The notes: generated by a model not told the origin, from the letters alone. DNA of 49,095 nucleotides from Streptomyces fuscichromogenes (GCF_014645815.1 NZ_BMML01000044.1:1-49095), one strand, 5' to 3'. Counted from the stretch's first letter, positions 18,590 through 41,154 are shown. Numbers and translations: made by a program.

Positions 18590-19270
18590 GCAGATACCGA
18601 GGATGTCGCGGGTGCCGTCACCGCCCTCACCGCCCTCACCACGTAGACGGGACGGTTCGCGACCTGCCCGTCCCTGATCTTGACGTTGATGGCGTCGACG
18701 AAAAAAACGGGGTACACGCGGCCGGGGGGACAGCTCTGCCACTCGGCCATGCCGTCCATGACCTTGTCGGTGATGGTGGAGATGGCCTGCTTGGACACCT
18801 GCGCCCCGTAGACCTCGGCCAGGTGAGCCGCGACCTCCCCATGAGTGAGGCCCTTCGCCGAGAGCGACAGCACCATCTCGCCGGCTCCGGTCAGCCGCCG
18901 CTGCCGCTTCCTGACCACGCGGCTCGAACGTGCCCGCAGTGTCCCGCGACACCTTGACCTCGACCGGCCCGACGCCGGTCAGCACGGTCTTGGCCCGGCC
19001 CCCGTTGCAGGAGTTGCCGCTGCCCCGGCCGCCGGCATCGTGCTTCTCGTAGCCGAGGTGATCGGTGATCTCACCTTCCACGGCAGACTCCAGAACCCGC
19101 ATGATGAGCTGCCGCAGCAGCCCGCCCTGCCCGGTCAGCTGCAGCCCCTGCGACCGGGCACGCTCCACCAGCATCGCGACCAACTGCTCGTCCGACACGG
19201 ACGCAGACAGCCCAGGCGAGGCACCCACGGCAGGCTCCACGGTCTCCAACTCCACGACAGCGTCAGCCAC
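18590..19270 (-). mobile_element. IS256-family transposase remnant (5' half, frameshifted)
   Basis: Leftward reading from GTG 19270 gives an N-terminal IS256/Mutator transposase segment (ERARSQGLQLTGQGGLL, EITDHLGYEKHDAGGRGSGN, GPVEVKVSRDTAGTFEP). A frameshift near 18920 moves it to VRKRQRRLTGAGEMVLSL, GLTHGEVAAHLAEVYGAQ, STITDKVMDGMAEW and VDAINVKIRDG. After NRPVYVV there is a small tandem duplication and another frameshift; homology ends near DILGI at about 18592. The catalytic second half is missing. The matching C-terminal half type is seen at 42580-43464. Confidence 0.8.
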
Positions 19271-19273
19271 CTG

Positions 19274-19809
19274 ACGTCTCCCCCATGATCGTCAGATCCG
19301 CCACTAGATTTACCCCCCAACGCTGTTGAACCTTCCGAGGCCGGATATCGTTTAGTAGGCAGGAAGTGCCGTTCTGGTTGACATTTCACTTCCCCTGGCA
19401 TCTGGAGCGCCGTGACATGGCGCCCCGTACCGTATGTCGGTTACTGGTCTCTTGAGCGGTACGCCACTCATACACAGTCGCGGAGGGCTGAAGGTGACAC
19501 GACCACGCCGCCTCAGGAGACAAGCGAGACATACCCGCATTCTGTGGTCTGACATGCGACCCGGAAGCCTGGTCGACGCGATGTGAGTCTCGGAGCACTC
19601 CTGACTCGGGTTCGGGTACCAGGGAATGGGGTCGGTGGAAATATTTCGTCGGATGTCATCTGCGCGCCTCGACACTGACTCATACCCACGCGTTCTTTGA
19701 CAGGCTGGATGGGGCGCGCCGACCGGATTCGGTACGGCTGGATGCGGAGTCGGTGGCCGGCGAGATCCCAGGCCCTGTCTTCGCGTTTCATATCGAGGTG
19801 AATTGAGTA
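19274..19809. other. NRPS upstream region, no gene
   Basis: The 536 nt between the IS256 remnant and the NRPS carry no supported gene. A TTGACA at 19697-19702 resembles a -35 box, but no clear -10 lies 17 nt downstream. The GAGGTGA near 19795 is the probable NRPS ribosome site. No regulator gene is next to the NRPS. Confidence 0.4.
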
Positions 19810-33438
<13,629 letters not shown>

Positions 33439-33446
33439 TACAGGGT

Positions 33447-33472
33447 GCCCACGCGCGCGATCCTGCGTGGGC
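33447..33472 (+). terminator. Hairpin after the NRPS stop
   Basis: GCCCACGC (33447-33454) pairs exactly with GCGTGGGC (33465-33472), 8 nt past the NRPS stop, with a 10-nt loop and no T-tract. It may attenuate rather than block transcription into the two co-directional genes that follow. Confidence 0.4.
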
Positions 33473-33610
33473 CCCAGAAGTACGGTTGAGGATCTCGCCG
33501 GCGGGGACGGTCCGGGGAAGAGTCTCGCCCCCCGAAAGGCCGCGTCGACCGGCACATGCCGGTACACCGTCGATCTCCGCGATTCCACAGTCTGTCCAGA
33601 AGAGAGATCC

Positions 33611-34711
33611 ATGACCACCCATCATGATCTGCCCAGATTGGTGATTGTCGGCAGTGGTTCACTCGCCAGAGCGGTCTGCTACAGCCTCTCCGGCCTGATC
33701 GATGTGCAGGCCGAGGTCCTCGTCATCGCGCGAGACGGCAGGCAGGCCGCCGAGATCTCGCAGGTCTCAAATGTCCGGGCGGCCGTGTTGCGATCGCCCG
33801 TGCGCTTCACGCACGCGGCCGTGGACTTCGGCAGGGATGACGATCTCACGGAAGTCCTGGCCGCCAACCCTCCGACGGGCCTGCTGCTGTGCGCATCCCT
33901 CCAGTCTCCCTGGGAGTTCCGGTCCGCGCCCTCGGCGTGGAGCGACCTCCTCAAGCAGGCTGGGTTCGGCCTCTCTCTGACCTTCCACGCCGAGCTCGCA
34001 GTGGCTGTCGGGCGTGCGCTGCATGACGTCCGCCCGGAGGCGTTCTTCCTCAACGCGTGCTTCCCGGACGCCGTCAACCCCTTGCTTCGTGCCTGTGGTG
34101 TGCCCGTACTGGCCGGCGTCGGAAACGTCGCAGTTCTGGCGGCCGGCATCCAACAAGCGCTGAATCTGTGCGACCAGGAGGAGCTCGTCGTCCTCGGTCA
34201 CCATCTGCACCTGCGTGCACCGGATGATTCCGCGGACGATGCCCTCGCCTGGCACGCCGGACAGCCCTTGACCGTCGGCACGCTGCTGAATTCACAGCGA
34301 GAAGTCCCTCGGCATGAGGCGAATCAGGTGACCGGACTTGTGACGGCACTGCTCTTGCGTGACATGGTGGCCGGACGACAGGTGAATACACACCTTCCCG
34401 GCCCGGCCGGACTCCCCGGCGGGTATCCCGTGACCATCAGCGCCGACCGGGTTTCCCTCAGGCTCCCCGCATTCATCGCGGATGCTGATGCGGTCGCCGC
34501 CAACCAGCGATGGGCTGTTCTCGACGGGGTGAAAATCGACGAGGGAAAAGTCCACTTCAGCCCGGCCACGGCGGATCGGCTGATCGCCCACCTTCCCGAT
34601 ATCGCCGCGGGGTTCGAGATCGCCGACCTGAGTTCGGCCGGCGTTCGTATGGCCGAACTCAGAACCCGGCTGCGGACTCTGCCGAGTACGTCTCCCTCCC
34701 TCTCCGTATAA
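33611..34711 (+). CDS. Rossmann-fold NAD(P)-dependent dehydrogenase-like protein in the NRPS cluster
   Basis: 366 residues. The N-terminus, LVIVGSGSLARAVCYSL, is a dinucleotide-binding G-x-G-x-x-A loop, and EVLVIARDGRQ ends the second strand, where Arg suggests NADP. The rest is less familiar: an ASLQSPWE segment near 95, FFLNACFPDAVNPLL near 155, HHLHLRAP near 200 and GLPGGYPVTIS near 275. The layout is reminiscent of opine or saccharopine-type dehydrogenases, but I cannot place it in a named family. ATG 33611 lies 172 nt after the NRPS, behind an AGAGAGA stretch. The next gene follows by 23 nt, so the pair is probably co-transcribed. A role in making or modifying an unusual amino acid for the NRPS is inferred from position. 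Confidence 0.6.
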   Translation: MTTHHDLPRLVIVGSGSLARAVCYSLSGLIDVQAEVLVIARDGRQAAEISQVSNVRAAVLRSPVRFTHAAVDFGRDDDLTEVLAANPPTGLLLCASLQSPWEFRSAPSAWSDLLKQAGFGLSLTFHAELAVAVGRALHDVRPEAFFLNACFPDAVNPLLRACGVPVLAGVGNVAVLAAGIQQALNLCDQEELVVLGHHLHLRAPDDSADDALAWHAGQPLTVGTLLNSQREVPRHEANQVTGLVTALLLRDMVAGRQVNTHLPGPAGLPGGYPVTISADRVSLRLPAFIADADAVAANQRWAVLDGVKIDEGKVHFSPATADRLIAHLPDIAAGFEIADLSSAGVRMAELRTRLRTLPSTSPSLSV

Positions 34712-34734
34712 CGATCGAAAGGAACGGGTCGTTT

Positions 34735-36126
34735 ATGAACTCCGAAGGACAACAGGCGACCAGAAAGAATCTTCTGCTCGACTATCCAGAGATGTTCCAC
34801 CTAGCCGTGAAGGAAATCGTTGCCGACCCGGCACCGGTTCGCGTCCCGGGGCAGTTCACGCCTGGGTTTGCGCTTCCGGAACAGGACGACAACTACCGAA
34901 AGTTCGCCTCGGTTGCGACCGCGAGCTGGCATCGGCTCGGTGAGTACAGAGGCCGCCGGATTTCGCTGCTCGACCTGATGGAGAATCCCGGCACCCATAC
35001 GACCAAGACGTTCCCTTCCCTCCTCATAGCCGCACGCGCGGTGGAATACATCCGACGAAGCGGCGAACGCATCGTCATCATGACACCAAGCTCCGCGAAC
35101 AAAGGAACCGCCCTGCGGGACGCCGTACTTCGCGCCATCAACGCCGGTCTGGTGGAACCCGAACAGCTGCGTGTCGTCACGCTGTCCCCGCAGTCCTCCA
35201 GATACAAGCTGCGAAAGAGCGAGCTCACTCGTGATTCCGCCCTGCGCGAGCTGAATCCCATACTCCTCTATACCGGCGAGCGCAGCGAGGACGTCAAGCG
35301 CATCGGCCGCGCTTTCGTCGACGAGTACGCCAGTGAATTACAGAAACGCCACAAGCTCAACATCTGGTACTCGCTCGACATCCGCAACTATTTGGTCGCC
35401 GACGCCGCGCGCGCGTCTTTCGAGAACTCGGTGTCGCCGACGGCCGAGGCTGGAGCGCCTCGCTGGCACGCGCACGCCGTGTCAAGCGCTTACGGAATGC
35501 TCGGCTACCATGCCGGCCGACGAGTGCTCGAAGAGGCCGGCGTCGCCACGCCGGCGACCCGCCCCGGGACGCTCCTCGTACAGCACCTCGGAACCCCCGA
35601 CATGGTGCTCAGTCTGCGGAACGGCGGCGACTTCTCTCGCTCTCGCCTGCCCGGTTACCGTCTGGATTCCGAATCCGGCCTGTACCGCCGAAACGGCGAC
35701 GACCCGCACTACCCGCAGGTGACGCATGATCCCGAGGAGGTCCTCGACCCTACGTTCTACACGCATCGGCCCGTGACTTCACCGGACATGAACGAGGTCA
35801 TCAAACAGTACGGGGGCGACGGAATCGTGGTCTCCCTCGAAGAGTGCCTGCAGCGGTACCCACAACTTCGCGGGTGGCTTTCGCGATCGTCCCGCCCGCT
35901 CCCAACCGATCTCCGTACGGTCCGGGAGTGGTCGACCATCATGGCGTTCACCGGCGCCCTGGCAGCCATCGAGCGAGAGATCGTTCCGGGGGACCGTGAG
36001 GTCGTTGTGCATGCCTCCGGCTGCTATACGACGGAGGATTTCGTGTCAGTGGACGAATCCGAAACCGTCCCGGTGCAATCGCCCTCTGCCGTCGCCAGGG
36101 CACTTGTGCAGGATGGCCTGCGTTGA
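34735..36126 (+). CDS. Unrecognised protein, possible PLP fold-type II enzyme, NRPS-linked
   Basis: 463 residues, no signal or membrane segments. Segment THTTKTFPSLLIAARAVEYI (about 85-105) followed by IVIMTPSSANKGTALRDAV (about 115-133) is arranged like the PLP-lysine helix and the 'SSGNxGxA' loop of threonine synthase/cysteine synthase-type enzymes. Later blocks are WYSLDIRNYLVADAARA, HAHAVSSAYGMLGYHAG and VVVHASGCYTTEDF, the last near the C-terminus. I see no standard glycine-rich phosphate loop, so the PLP assignment is only a hypothesis. ATG 34735 follows GAAAGGAA; longer in-frame starts overlap the upstream gene. It pairs with the dehydrogenase-like gene and probably supplies or modifies a substrate for the NRPS, perhaps beta-substituted alanine or aminobutyrate chemistry. 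Confidence 0.45.
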   Translation: MNSEGQQATRKNLLLDYPEMFHLAVKEIVADPAPVRVPGQFTPGFALPEQDDNYRKFASVATASWHRLGEYRGRRISLLDLMENPGTHTTKTFPSLLIAARAVEYIRRSGERIVIMTPSSANKGTALRDAVLRAINAGLVEPEQLRVVTLSPQSSRYKLRKSELTRDSALRELNPILLYTGERSEDVKRIGRAFVDEYASELQKRHKLNIWYSLDIRNYLVADAARASFENSVSPTAEAGAPRWHAHAVSSAYGMLGYHAGRRVLEEAGVATPATRPGTLLVQHLGTPDMVLSLRNGGDFSRSRLPGYRLDSESGLYRRNGDDPHYPQVTHDPEEVLDPTFYTHRPVTSPDMNEVIKQYGGDGIVVSLEECLQRYPQLRGWLSRSSRPLPTDLRTVREWSTIMAFTGALAAIEREIVPGDREVVVHASGCYTTEDFVSVDESETVPVQSPSAVARALVQDGLR

Positions 36127-36323
36127 TGGCCTGGGGCTTGGCCATGCGGAGGGCGTTGGCCTGCTGGGGCCGACTTCACCGGCCGCGATGCCCCGGAATA
36201 CCTCCTCGCGCTCGCCGCCGGTCCGATGCCTCTTCGCTTCGACTGCTGGTGCGGGGCCGACGTGCGCCGCCGCCCTGGCACGGAAACCGGCGAACGTGAT
36301 GCGTCTACGCCCCAGGCGCCGCC

Positions 36324-36830
36324 TCATCGTGTCCGTCGCCGCCGATCAAGTTCGGCATAGCGCGCCCGCATTGCCCTACTGGCGGCCGGCCCGGCAGTGA
36401 ACACGTACGCGCCGCTGTCGTCGAGGCTCTTCCCGGTGCGGGCGTCGACCACGACCGGCTCGACCTCCTGACCGGTCTCGGCCTCGACGAGGATCATGGA
36501 CCGGTCCTGCTGGGCGAGATGCCGATTGCCCCAGGCGGCAAGGGAGACGATCACTGGTCGCAGGGACCGCCCTCGCTCGGTGAGAACGTACTCGTGGCGG
36601 ACAGGGTTCGACTGGTAGGGCCGCCGTTCCAGCAGGCCGTCGCCGACCAGGGTTTTCAGGCGCGAGGTGAGCATGCTGGTCGAAATGCCCAGGCTCTGCT
36701 GGAACTGATCGAAGCGCGTATAGCCGTCGAAGGCGTCATGGAGGATCAGCAGGGTCCACCACTCGCCGACGTGCTGCACCGTGGTCGACAGCGGACACGT
36801 CCGGTCCTCCAGCCGGATTCGGCTCGGCAT
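36324..36830 (-). CDS. HxlR-family transcriptional regulator
   Basis: 168 residues. CPLSTTVQHVGEWWTLLILHD and the winged-helix segment FQQSLGISTSMLTSRLKTLVGDGLLERR, followed by YVLTERGRSLRPVI, define the HxlR/MarR-like family. The C-terminal 60 residues are an extension after the DNA-binding core. ATG 36830 has a strong AAGGAGGG site 5 nt upstream; the longer frame to 36896 would run through the operator and is rejected. It is divergent from the SDR gene and very likely represses both through the inverted repeat at 36852-36890. Confidence 0.9.
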   Translation of the reverse strand: MPSRIRLEDRTCPLSTTVQHVGEWWTLLILHDAFDGYTRFDQFQQSLGISTSMLTSRLKTLVGDGLLERRPYQSNPVRHEYVLTERGRSLRPVIVSLAAWGNRHLAQQDRSMILVEAETGQEVEPVVVDARTGKSLDDSGAYVFTAGPAASRAMRARYAELDRRRRTR

Positions 36831-36851
36831 GGCTCCCTCCTTACCGTGGTT

Positions 36852-36890
36852 ACTGCTAAAGTAGAAGTCACTTCCTTCTACTTTAGCAGT
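36852..36890. promoter_or_regulatory. Operator: perfect 16-bp inverted repeat
   Basis: ACTGCTAAAGTAGAAG (36852-36867) and CTTCTACTTTAGCAGT (36875-36890) are exact reverse complements separated by TCACTTC. It fills the divergent promoter between the HxlR and SDR genes, and is strikingly AT-rich for this DNA. HxlR proteins bind such dyads as dimers. Confidence 0.8.
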
Positions 36891-36922
36891 TGTCAAGAGC
36901 GTGCCCTGTATGCCGAGGAGAC

Positions 36923-37765
36923 ATGAAAACCTGGTTCATCACCGGCGGGACCCCGGGCGGTTTCGGCCCGGCCTACGCCGATGTCGCCCTGGAGCGCGGC
37001 GACAATGTCGTTCTCACCGCCCGCCGCCCGCATCTGCTCGACGAGTGGGCCGGTTCCCACGGTGACAGAGTGCTCGTCCTGCCTCTGGACGTCACCGACA
37101 CCCGACAGACCCGGGAGGCCGTTCAGGCGGCCGAGGAGCGCTTCGGAGGCATCGACGTCCTGGTCAACAACGCAGGCCGGGGCTGGTACGGCTCTGTCGA
37201 AGGCGCGGCCGACGCCGACGTCCGGCGGTCCCTCGATCTGAACTTCTTCTCCGTCATCGGGCTCCTGCGCGCCGTCCTCCCCGGCATGCGAGCCCGTGGC
37301 AGCGGATGGATCATCAACATGTCCTCGGTCGCCGGCCGACGGGGCGTGCCCGGCTTCGGCTACTACAGCGCCGCGAAGTTCGCCGTCGAGGGCCTCACCG
37401 AGGTACTGCGGCACGAAGTAGCCCCCTTCGGCATCAACGTCATTGCCGTTGAACCAGGCGCGTTCCGTACTCGTGCGTACTCCGGCTTCGCCGACGAGCC
37501 GGTGTCCGAGACCGTCGACGCCTACCTGCCGCTTGTCGAGTCCGTGCGCGCCTCCATGGTCGACCAGGACGGCCGGCAACCCGGCGACCCCTACCGAGGA
37601 GTGCGGGCCGTCGTGAACGCAATGGATCAGGACAGGCCTCCCAGTCGGCTGGTTCTGGGCGCGTCCGGCTACGACGCCGTCCACAACCAGTTGGAAGGCA
37701 TGATCGAGGAACTGCGCGCCTACGAAAACGCGTCGCGCAGCGCGGACTTCCCCCCCATGCCGTAG
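36923..37765 (+). CDS. Short-chain dehydrogenase/reductase
   Basis: 280 residues, classical SDR. The cofactor loop is TGGTPGGFG at 7-15; NNAG follows DVLV near 90. The catalytic Ser is in NMSSVAG (about 134-135) and Y148-x-x-x-K152 is in GYYSAAK. The Pro in the cofactor loop replaces the more usual Ser. GARRP-type residues after strand 2 (TARRPHLLDEW) favour NADP(H). ATG 36923 follows GAGGAG; a longer frame from 36890 starts in the operator. It is divergent from HxlR and probably induced by the HxlR ligand; the substrate is unknown. Confidence 0.9.
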   Translation: MKTWFITGGTPGGFGPAYADVALERGDNVVLTARRPHLLDEWAGSHGDRVLVLPLDVTDTRQTREAVQAAEERFGGIDVLVNNAGRGWYGSVEGAADADVRRSLDLNFFSVIGLLRAVLPGMRARGSGWIINMSSVAGRRGVPGFGYYSAAKFAVEGLTEVLRHEVAPFGINVIAVEPGAFRTRAYSGFADEPVSETVDAYLPLVESVRASMVDQDGRQPGDPYRGVRAVVNAMDQDRPPSRLVLGASGYDAVHNQLEGMIEELRAYENASRSADFPPMP

Positions 37766-37934
37766 CTTCGGCTCGCCGAGCAGGCCGCGCGCCGCTACGT
37801 CGCAGGAGTGCTCCGCTCAAGTGCGAGATCAGTCCTCGTCCTGGACGGCGCCCGGGTCGAGGAATGGGCGCAGGCCCCTGCCGGGTCCGCCAGCCTTGAT
37901 TGCGACCGGGTGGGCGAGGGACGGGCCTACCGCT
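37766..37934. other. Short gap after the SDR gene
   Basis: No gene supported. The sequence leads into transposase debris on the opposite strand. Confidence 0.35.
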
Positions 37935-38285
37935 CCCACAAGCGCCGCCGCCAGGACTTCAGGGGCGCGACGTCGCGTTCGACCGGTGCCCGTGCCGTTG
38001 CCGGGGCACGGTTGACGGTCTTCTTGGTGAGGGCGGGTTCCCGCAGGGGCTTGTGTTCGATGCCTGTGGTCACCCAGCGGCCGCCCGCCCCGGCGGGCGG
38101 GGTCGGCCAGGACAGGGACGCCCTGGCGCTCGCGGATGATCCGGTGTGTGCGGGCCGCGGTGGAGGTCGTGAGTCCGGCCCGGCAACGCGGGTGAGAGCC
38201 ACAGCAGCCGGCCGCCCGCCTGACTTCCGCAGTTGGTGGGCATGCAAGGGTGTCGAATCGGTGGTCTGAGCTGCGGAAATGCCAA
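37935..38285 (-). mobile_element. IS5-type (DDE_4) transposase remnant
   Basis: Leftward reading gives GGRLLWLSPALPGRTHDL in one frame, then, after a frameshift, GAGGRWVTTGIEHKPLRE, TKKTVNRAPATARAPVER and LKSWRR. These are the order and motifs of the C-terminal half of streptomycete DDE_4 transposases (G.L.W.S.ALPG..HD, then VN...A..R.PVE...A.LK.W). The N-terminal half is missing; the IS1634-like element starting at 38301 abuts the broken end. Confidence 0.65.
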
Positions 38286-38300
38286 GGGTGCGAACGTGCG

Positions 38301-40095
38301 GGCGTGTGCCCACGCGGTTGTGTTCTTGGCTGGTCAGGACGGGTCTGCGGCGGTGATCCTGGGGGGCGGCTTGATGCCGCAGTCGCGGTAGAGGGCGGCC
38401 TGCTCGGGGGTGAGCGGGGTGGTCTGGGTGATCTGTCCGGCGTCGCCGGTGAGGGTGACTTCGTGGACGCGGCCGAGTTGGGTGCTGATCCGGTTCCAGG
38501 TCTGGCCGGTGCGGCGTTCGGCGACGCGGATCAGCAGCAGGGCGAGCCAGCACAGCAGTACGTGGGCGCGGATCCGGTGTTCGAGGCGGTGGAAGACCGG
38601 CCGTAGTTCCAGCACCGTTTTCAGATCGCGGAATCCGCGCTCGGCTTCCAGGAGAGCCTTGTAGCCGACCGCGATCTCTTCGGCACTCAGGTGCGGGTCG
38701 GAGCTGGTCAGCAGGTACTTTCCGTCGAGACGCTCCTCGGCTTTGACCTTGGCGCGGTCGATGGCCAGTCGTCCGTTCTTCGAGGTCCTCAACCACCGCT
38801 TCAAGGTGGGGTGTTCGATCAGTGCGCACTCGGCGCGCACGTGGGCGGCTTCTGCCCGCTCTCGCGCCTTGGGGGTCGTCGCGCGCTTGGCGTCGCGCTC
38901 ACGCTGGGCCCGGATCCGCTCGAGTTCGGCTTCGATCCGCTTGATGGCTTCTTCACGGTGGTGGCGATCGCGCTCTTCCTGGGCGGGGTTGTGGCAGATG
39001 ACGAAGCGCCGGCCCGGGGCTTGATCGAGTTTGACTTCTTTGACACGCAGGTTGTCACGGACCTGCTGGTAGCGGCCCTGGCGGGCGAGTGCCGCCTCGG
39101 CCAGGTCGCCTCCGTCACGCATGCGCATCCCGGCGATGTGGTGGCCACCGGCGCGGGTGAGGTAGGCCAGGTTGTCCGCGCAGGAGAAGCCGCGGTCGAC
39201 GACAGTGATCACGCGGCCGAGTTTCCAGTCGCGCATGTCGTCCTTGACCTGCGGCAGGATCGCCTGGTCGCTGGTGCCGCCGGGCCATACCCAGCAGCGG
39301 ACGGGGACGCCCTCCTTGGTGACGGCCAGCCCGATGGTGATCTGTGGCAGGTCGTCACGGTGGTCCTTGCTCTTGCCGTATGTACGGAACGGCGTCTCGC
39401 CGGCGTCGGGCTCGTCGCGTTCGAAGTAGGTGTTCGTGGTGTCGAAGAACAGCAGGTCGACCTCGAGGTTGAGGAGGTTGGCGACCGCGAAGAACACCGC
39501 TTCCTGCACTTCAGCCTGGGCGTCGGCCTCCACCAGCAGGTCCATGGCCCGGTAGGCCTGGTCCTCGTCCATCGCCTGAAGGCCGGGTATCACCGCGTCG
39601 CGGCCGGCCCACTCGGCCGCCGACAGCTTGGAGGCCGGAGCGATGGCCCGGTTGGCGACCAGCGCGAACAGCACCCGCTCGACGTCGGTACGGAACCGCC
39701 GCGCGCCGAGGATCCTGGCGAGCGCGCTGTCGATCTCCAGATGCCGCCACAGCCCCTCCAGCAGCCAGACCGCCCCCAGCGGGCGCGAACCGGTCACTTC
39801 CAGGCCGCCGCCGGCCGCCGAAGCTGCCGCGTCGGCACCGTCCTCGCCGAGGTAACGGTTGATCGAGGCCACCAGGCGGCGCAGGCCGTCGGTGTCGAGC
39901 CGGTCCTCGCGGCCGAAGTTGTGCAGCACCTCGGCCTGCGTGGTCCCGTCCACCCGCCGGTTGTGGGCCAGTTGCACGTAGCGGACCGTCGTGCCGTTCT
40001 TGTTCTTCCGCTGGGTGGTCCGCAAGTACATGCCCACAGCATGAACGATCACAGCAGGGAGATCAATACCTGATCATATAGGCGTGTGCCCACGC
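38301..40095. mobile_element. IS1634-like insertion sequence B
   Basis: Bounded by two copies of GGCGTGTGCCCACGC (38301-38315 and 40081-40095). This 15-mer is nearly its own reverse complement, so the ends also behave as inverted repeats (12 of 14). It carries one transposase gene. It is not the same element as copy A: the termini differ and the proteins are clearly diverged. Confidence 0.65.
38334..40031 (-). CDS. IS1634-family transposase (intact)
   Basis: About 565 residues. The N-terminus MYLRTTQRKNKNGTTVRYVQLAHN is complete, unlike copy A. The DDE core shows FFDTTNTYFERDEPD, VITVVDRGFSCADN and the C-terminal YKALLEAERGFRDLK...HVLLCWLALLLIRVAE block. ATG 40031 matches the family start; an in-frame GTG at 40052 is possible. 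There are no internal stops, so the element may still be active. It lies opposite in direction to copy A. Confidence 0.88.
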   Translation of the reverse strand: MYLRTTQRKNKNGTTVRYVQLAHNRRVDGTTQAEVLHNFGREDRLDTDGLRRLVASINRYLGEDGADAAASAAGGGLEVTGSRPLGAVWLLEGLWRHLEIDSALARILGARRFRTDVERVLFALVANRAIAPASKLSAAEWAGRDAVIPGLQAMDEDQAYRAMDLLVEADAQAEVQEAVFFAVANLLNLEVDLLFFDTTNTYFERDEPDAGETPFRTYGKSKDHRDDLPQITIGLAVTKEGVPVRCWVWPGGTSDQAILPQVKDDMRDWKLGRVITVVDRGFSCADNLAYLTRAGGHHIAGMRMRDGGDLAEAALARQGRYQQVRDNLRVKEVKLDQAPGRRFVICHNPAQEERDRHHREEAIKRIEAELERIRAQRERDAKRATTPKARERAEAAHVRAECALIEHPTLKRWLRTSKNGRLAIDRAKVKAEERLDGKYLLTSSDPHLSAEEIAVGYKALLEAERGFRDLKTVLELRPVFHRLEHRIRAHVLLCWLALLLIRVAERRTGQTWNRISTQLGRVHEVTLTGDAGQITQTTPLTPEQAALYRDCGIKPPPRITAADPS

Positions 40096-40313
40096 ACTTT
40101 CGGCGCAGCACACGCCTCGCGGCACCGTGACCAGCGCGGACACCGTTCGACAGACCCGATCGTGCCCACGAACTGCGGAACTCAGGGCCCGGATCGGTGG
40201 CCTCCTGCACGCTGACGCCATGCCGGATCTTCCGCAGACCCCGACACAGCCCAAACCGCATGACATCAATCGCCAAAACGGTCCTCACCCTGAAGCGGCA
40301 ACGCTGAAGAAGC

Positions 40314-41018
40314 TCACTGTTTGCTGGTGGCCTTCTCGCCCTTGGGGCCGACAGCGAACCATTTCCCGTCCACGCCCTGACCGTTCAGGTCGCCGGGCTT
40401 GCTGTCTCCCGTGTACCGGTAGATCGGATGACCACCGACCGTGACCTGGACCTGGCCGTTCTGGCGGCGGATGGCTCCGACCTCGTCGGGATCCACTCCC
40501 GCCATGTACACCTTCCCGCCCTCCTCCACCGTCACCGGCGGCCACTTGACCGCGCACGCCCCGTTACAGGCCGACTGGGCCGAAGACGTCGAGTCACCGT
40601 CGAAGCGGTACAGCGCAGCCTGGTTGATGTTGATCAAATGCTGCGCGGGCAACTGGTCGCTGGTGACGGCCGACAGCTGGACCCACCGCGGCGGAGCCTC
40701 CTGAACCGCCACACCCACGACCGTTCCCCCGTTGCCGTGCAGACCCGCCTGCTCCGCCGTCGAGTCCACCACCTGCAGCCCCGCGTTACCCGGCCCCGCT
40801 GCCGCAGACGATCCGGCCGATCCGGCGCCGGACGATGACACCGACGTGGCCGGGGCCGACGGCGGCGACGACTGTGACGCGTTCCCGATCTGGATCGTCT
40901 TGCCGCATCCCGACAGCACGGCCATACAGCACACGGCCAGCACGGGAACAGCAACAGCATCACGGAGCGCCTTGCCCGACGCCCTGTCCGGGAGCAGCAG
41001 GCGGGTGAAAAACGTCAT
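40314..41018 (-). CDS. Secreted-repeat lipoprotein (PF03640-type), second copy
   Basis: About 234 residues. The N-terminal hydrophobic segment (AVPVLAVCCMAVLSGC) ends in lipobox L-S-G-C, followed by a Ser/Ala/Gly-rich spacer. The mature part carries secreted-repeat features: ALYRFDGD...CNGACAVKWPPV and GHPIYRYTGDSKPGDLNGQGVDGKWFAVGP. ATG 41018 is preferred to a TTG at 41054, though neither has a strong ribosome site. Related to but clearly diverged from the protein at 11043-11972. The 77-bp direct repeat begins 60 nt upstream of this start. Confidence 0.85.
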   Translation of the reverse strand: MTFFTRLLLPDRASGKALRDAVAVPVLAVCCMAVLSGCGKTIQIGNASQSSPPSAPATSVSSSGAGSAGSSAAAGPGNAGLQVVDSTAEQAGLHGNGGTVVGVAVQEAPPRWVQLSAVTSDQLPAQHLININQAALYRFDGDSTSSAQSACNGACAVKWPPVTVEEGGKVYMAGVDPDEVGAIRRQNGQVQVTVGGHPIYRYTGDSKPGDLNGQGVDGKWFAVGPKGEKATSKQ

Positions 41019-41077
41019 GCCCGCAACACGAGACAGCCACCCCCCGGGGTTCAACGACCCGCGAACCTTCGCAGACC

Positions 41078-41154
41078 GCGCCTGCCCCGGCCGGCCGGTG
41101 AACGATCCGGGACCGCAGCCCCGTGTCCCCGGTGCGTGCTGGCTCCCGCCGCCG
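41078..41154. repeat. Right copy of 77-bp direct repeat
   Basis: Matches window positions 1-77 at 76 of 77 bases, same orientation. It starts just upstream of the lipoprotein gene. The sequence left of it (41077 and lower) cannot be compared because the left copy is at the window edge. Confidence 0.9.

Noticed and set aside
19697..19736. TTGACA at 19697 as a -35 box for the NRPS promoter.
   Set aside because: No acceptable -10 hexamer at 16-18 nt; the sequence alone does not support a promoter call.
33447..33472. The GCCCACGC...GCGTGGGC hairpin after the NRPS as a remnant end of IS copy B, whose ends contain GCCCACGC.
   Set aside because: The shared core is only 8 bp and occurs at a natural terminator position; no other IS sequence is present.
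38691..40073. A 460-codon rightward frame across IS1634-like copy B.
   Set aside because: Antisense to an intact transposase; no independent evidence.
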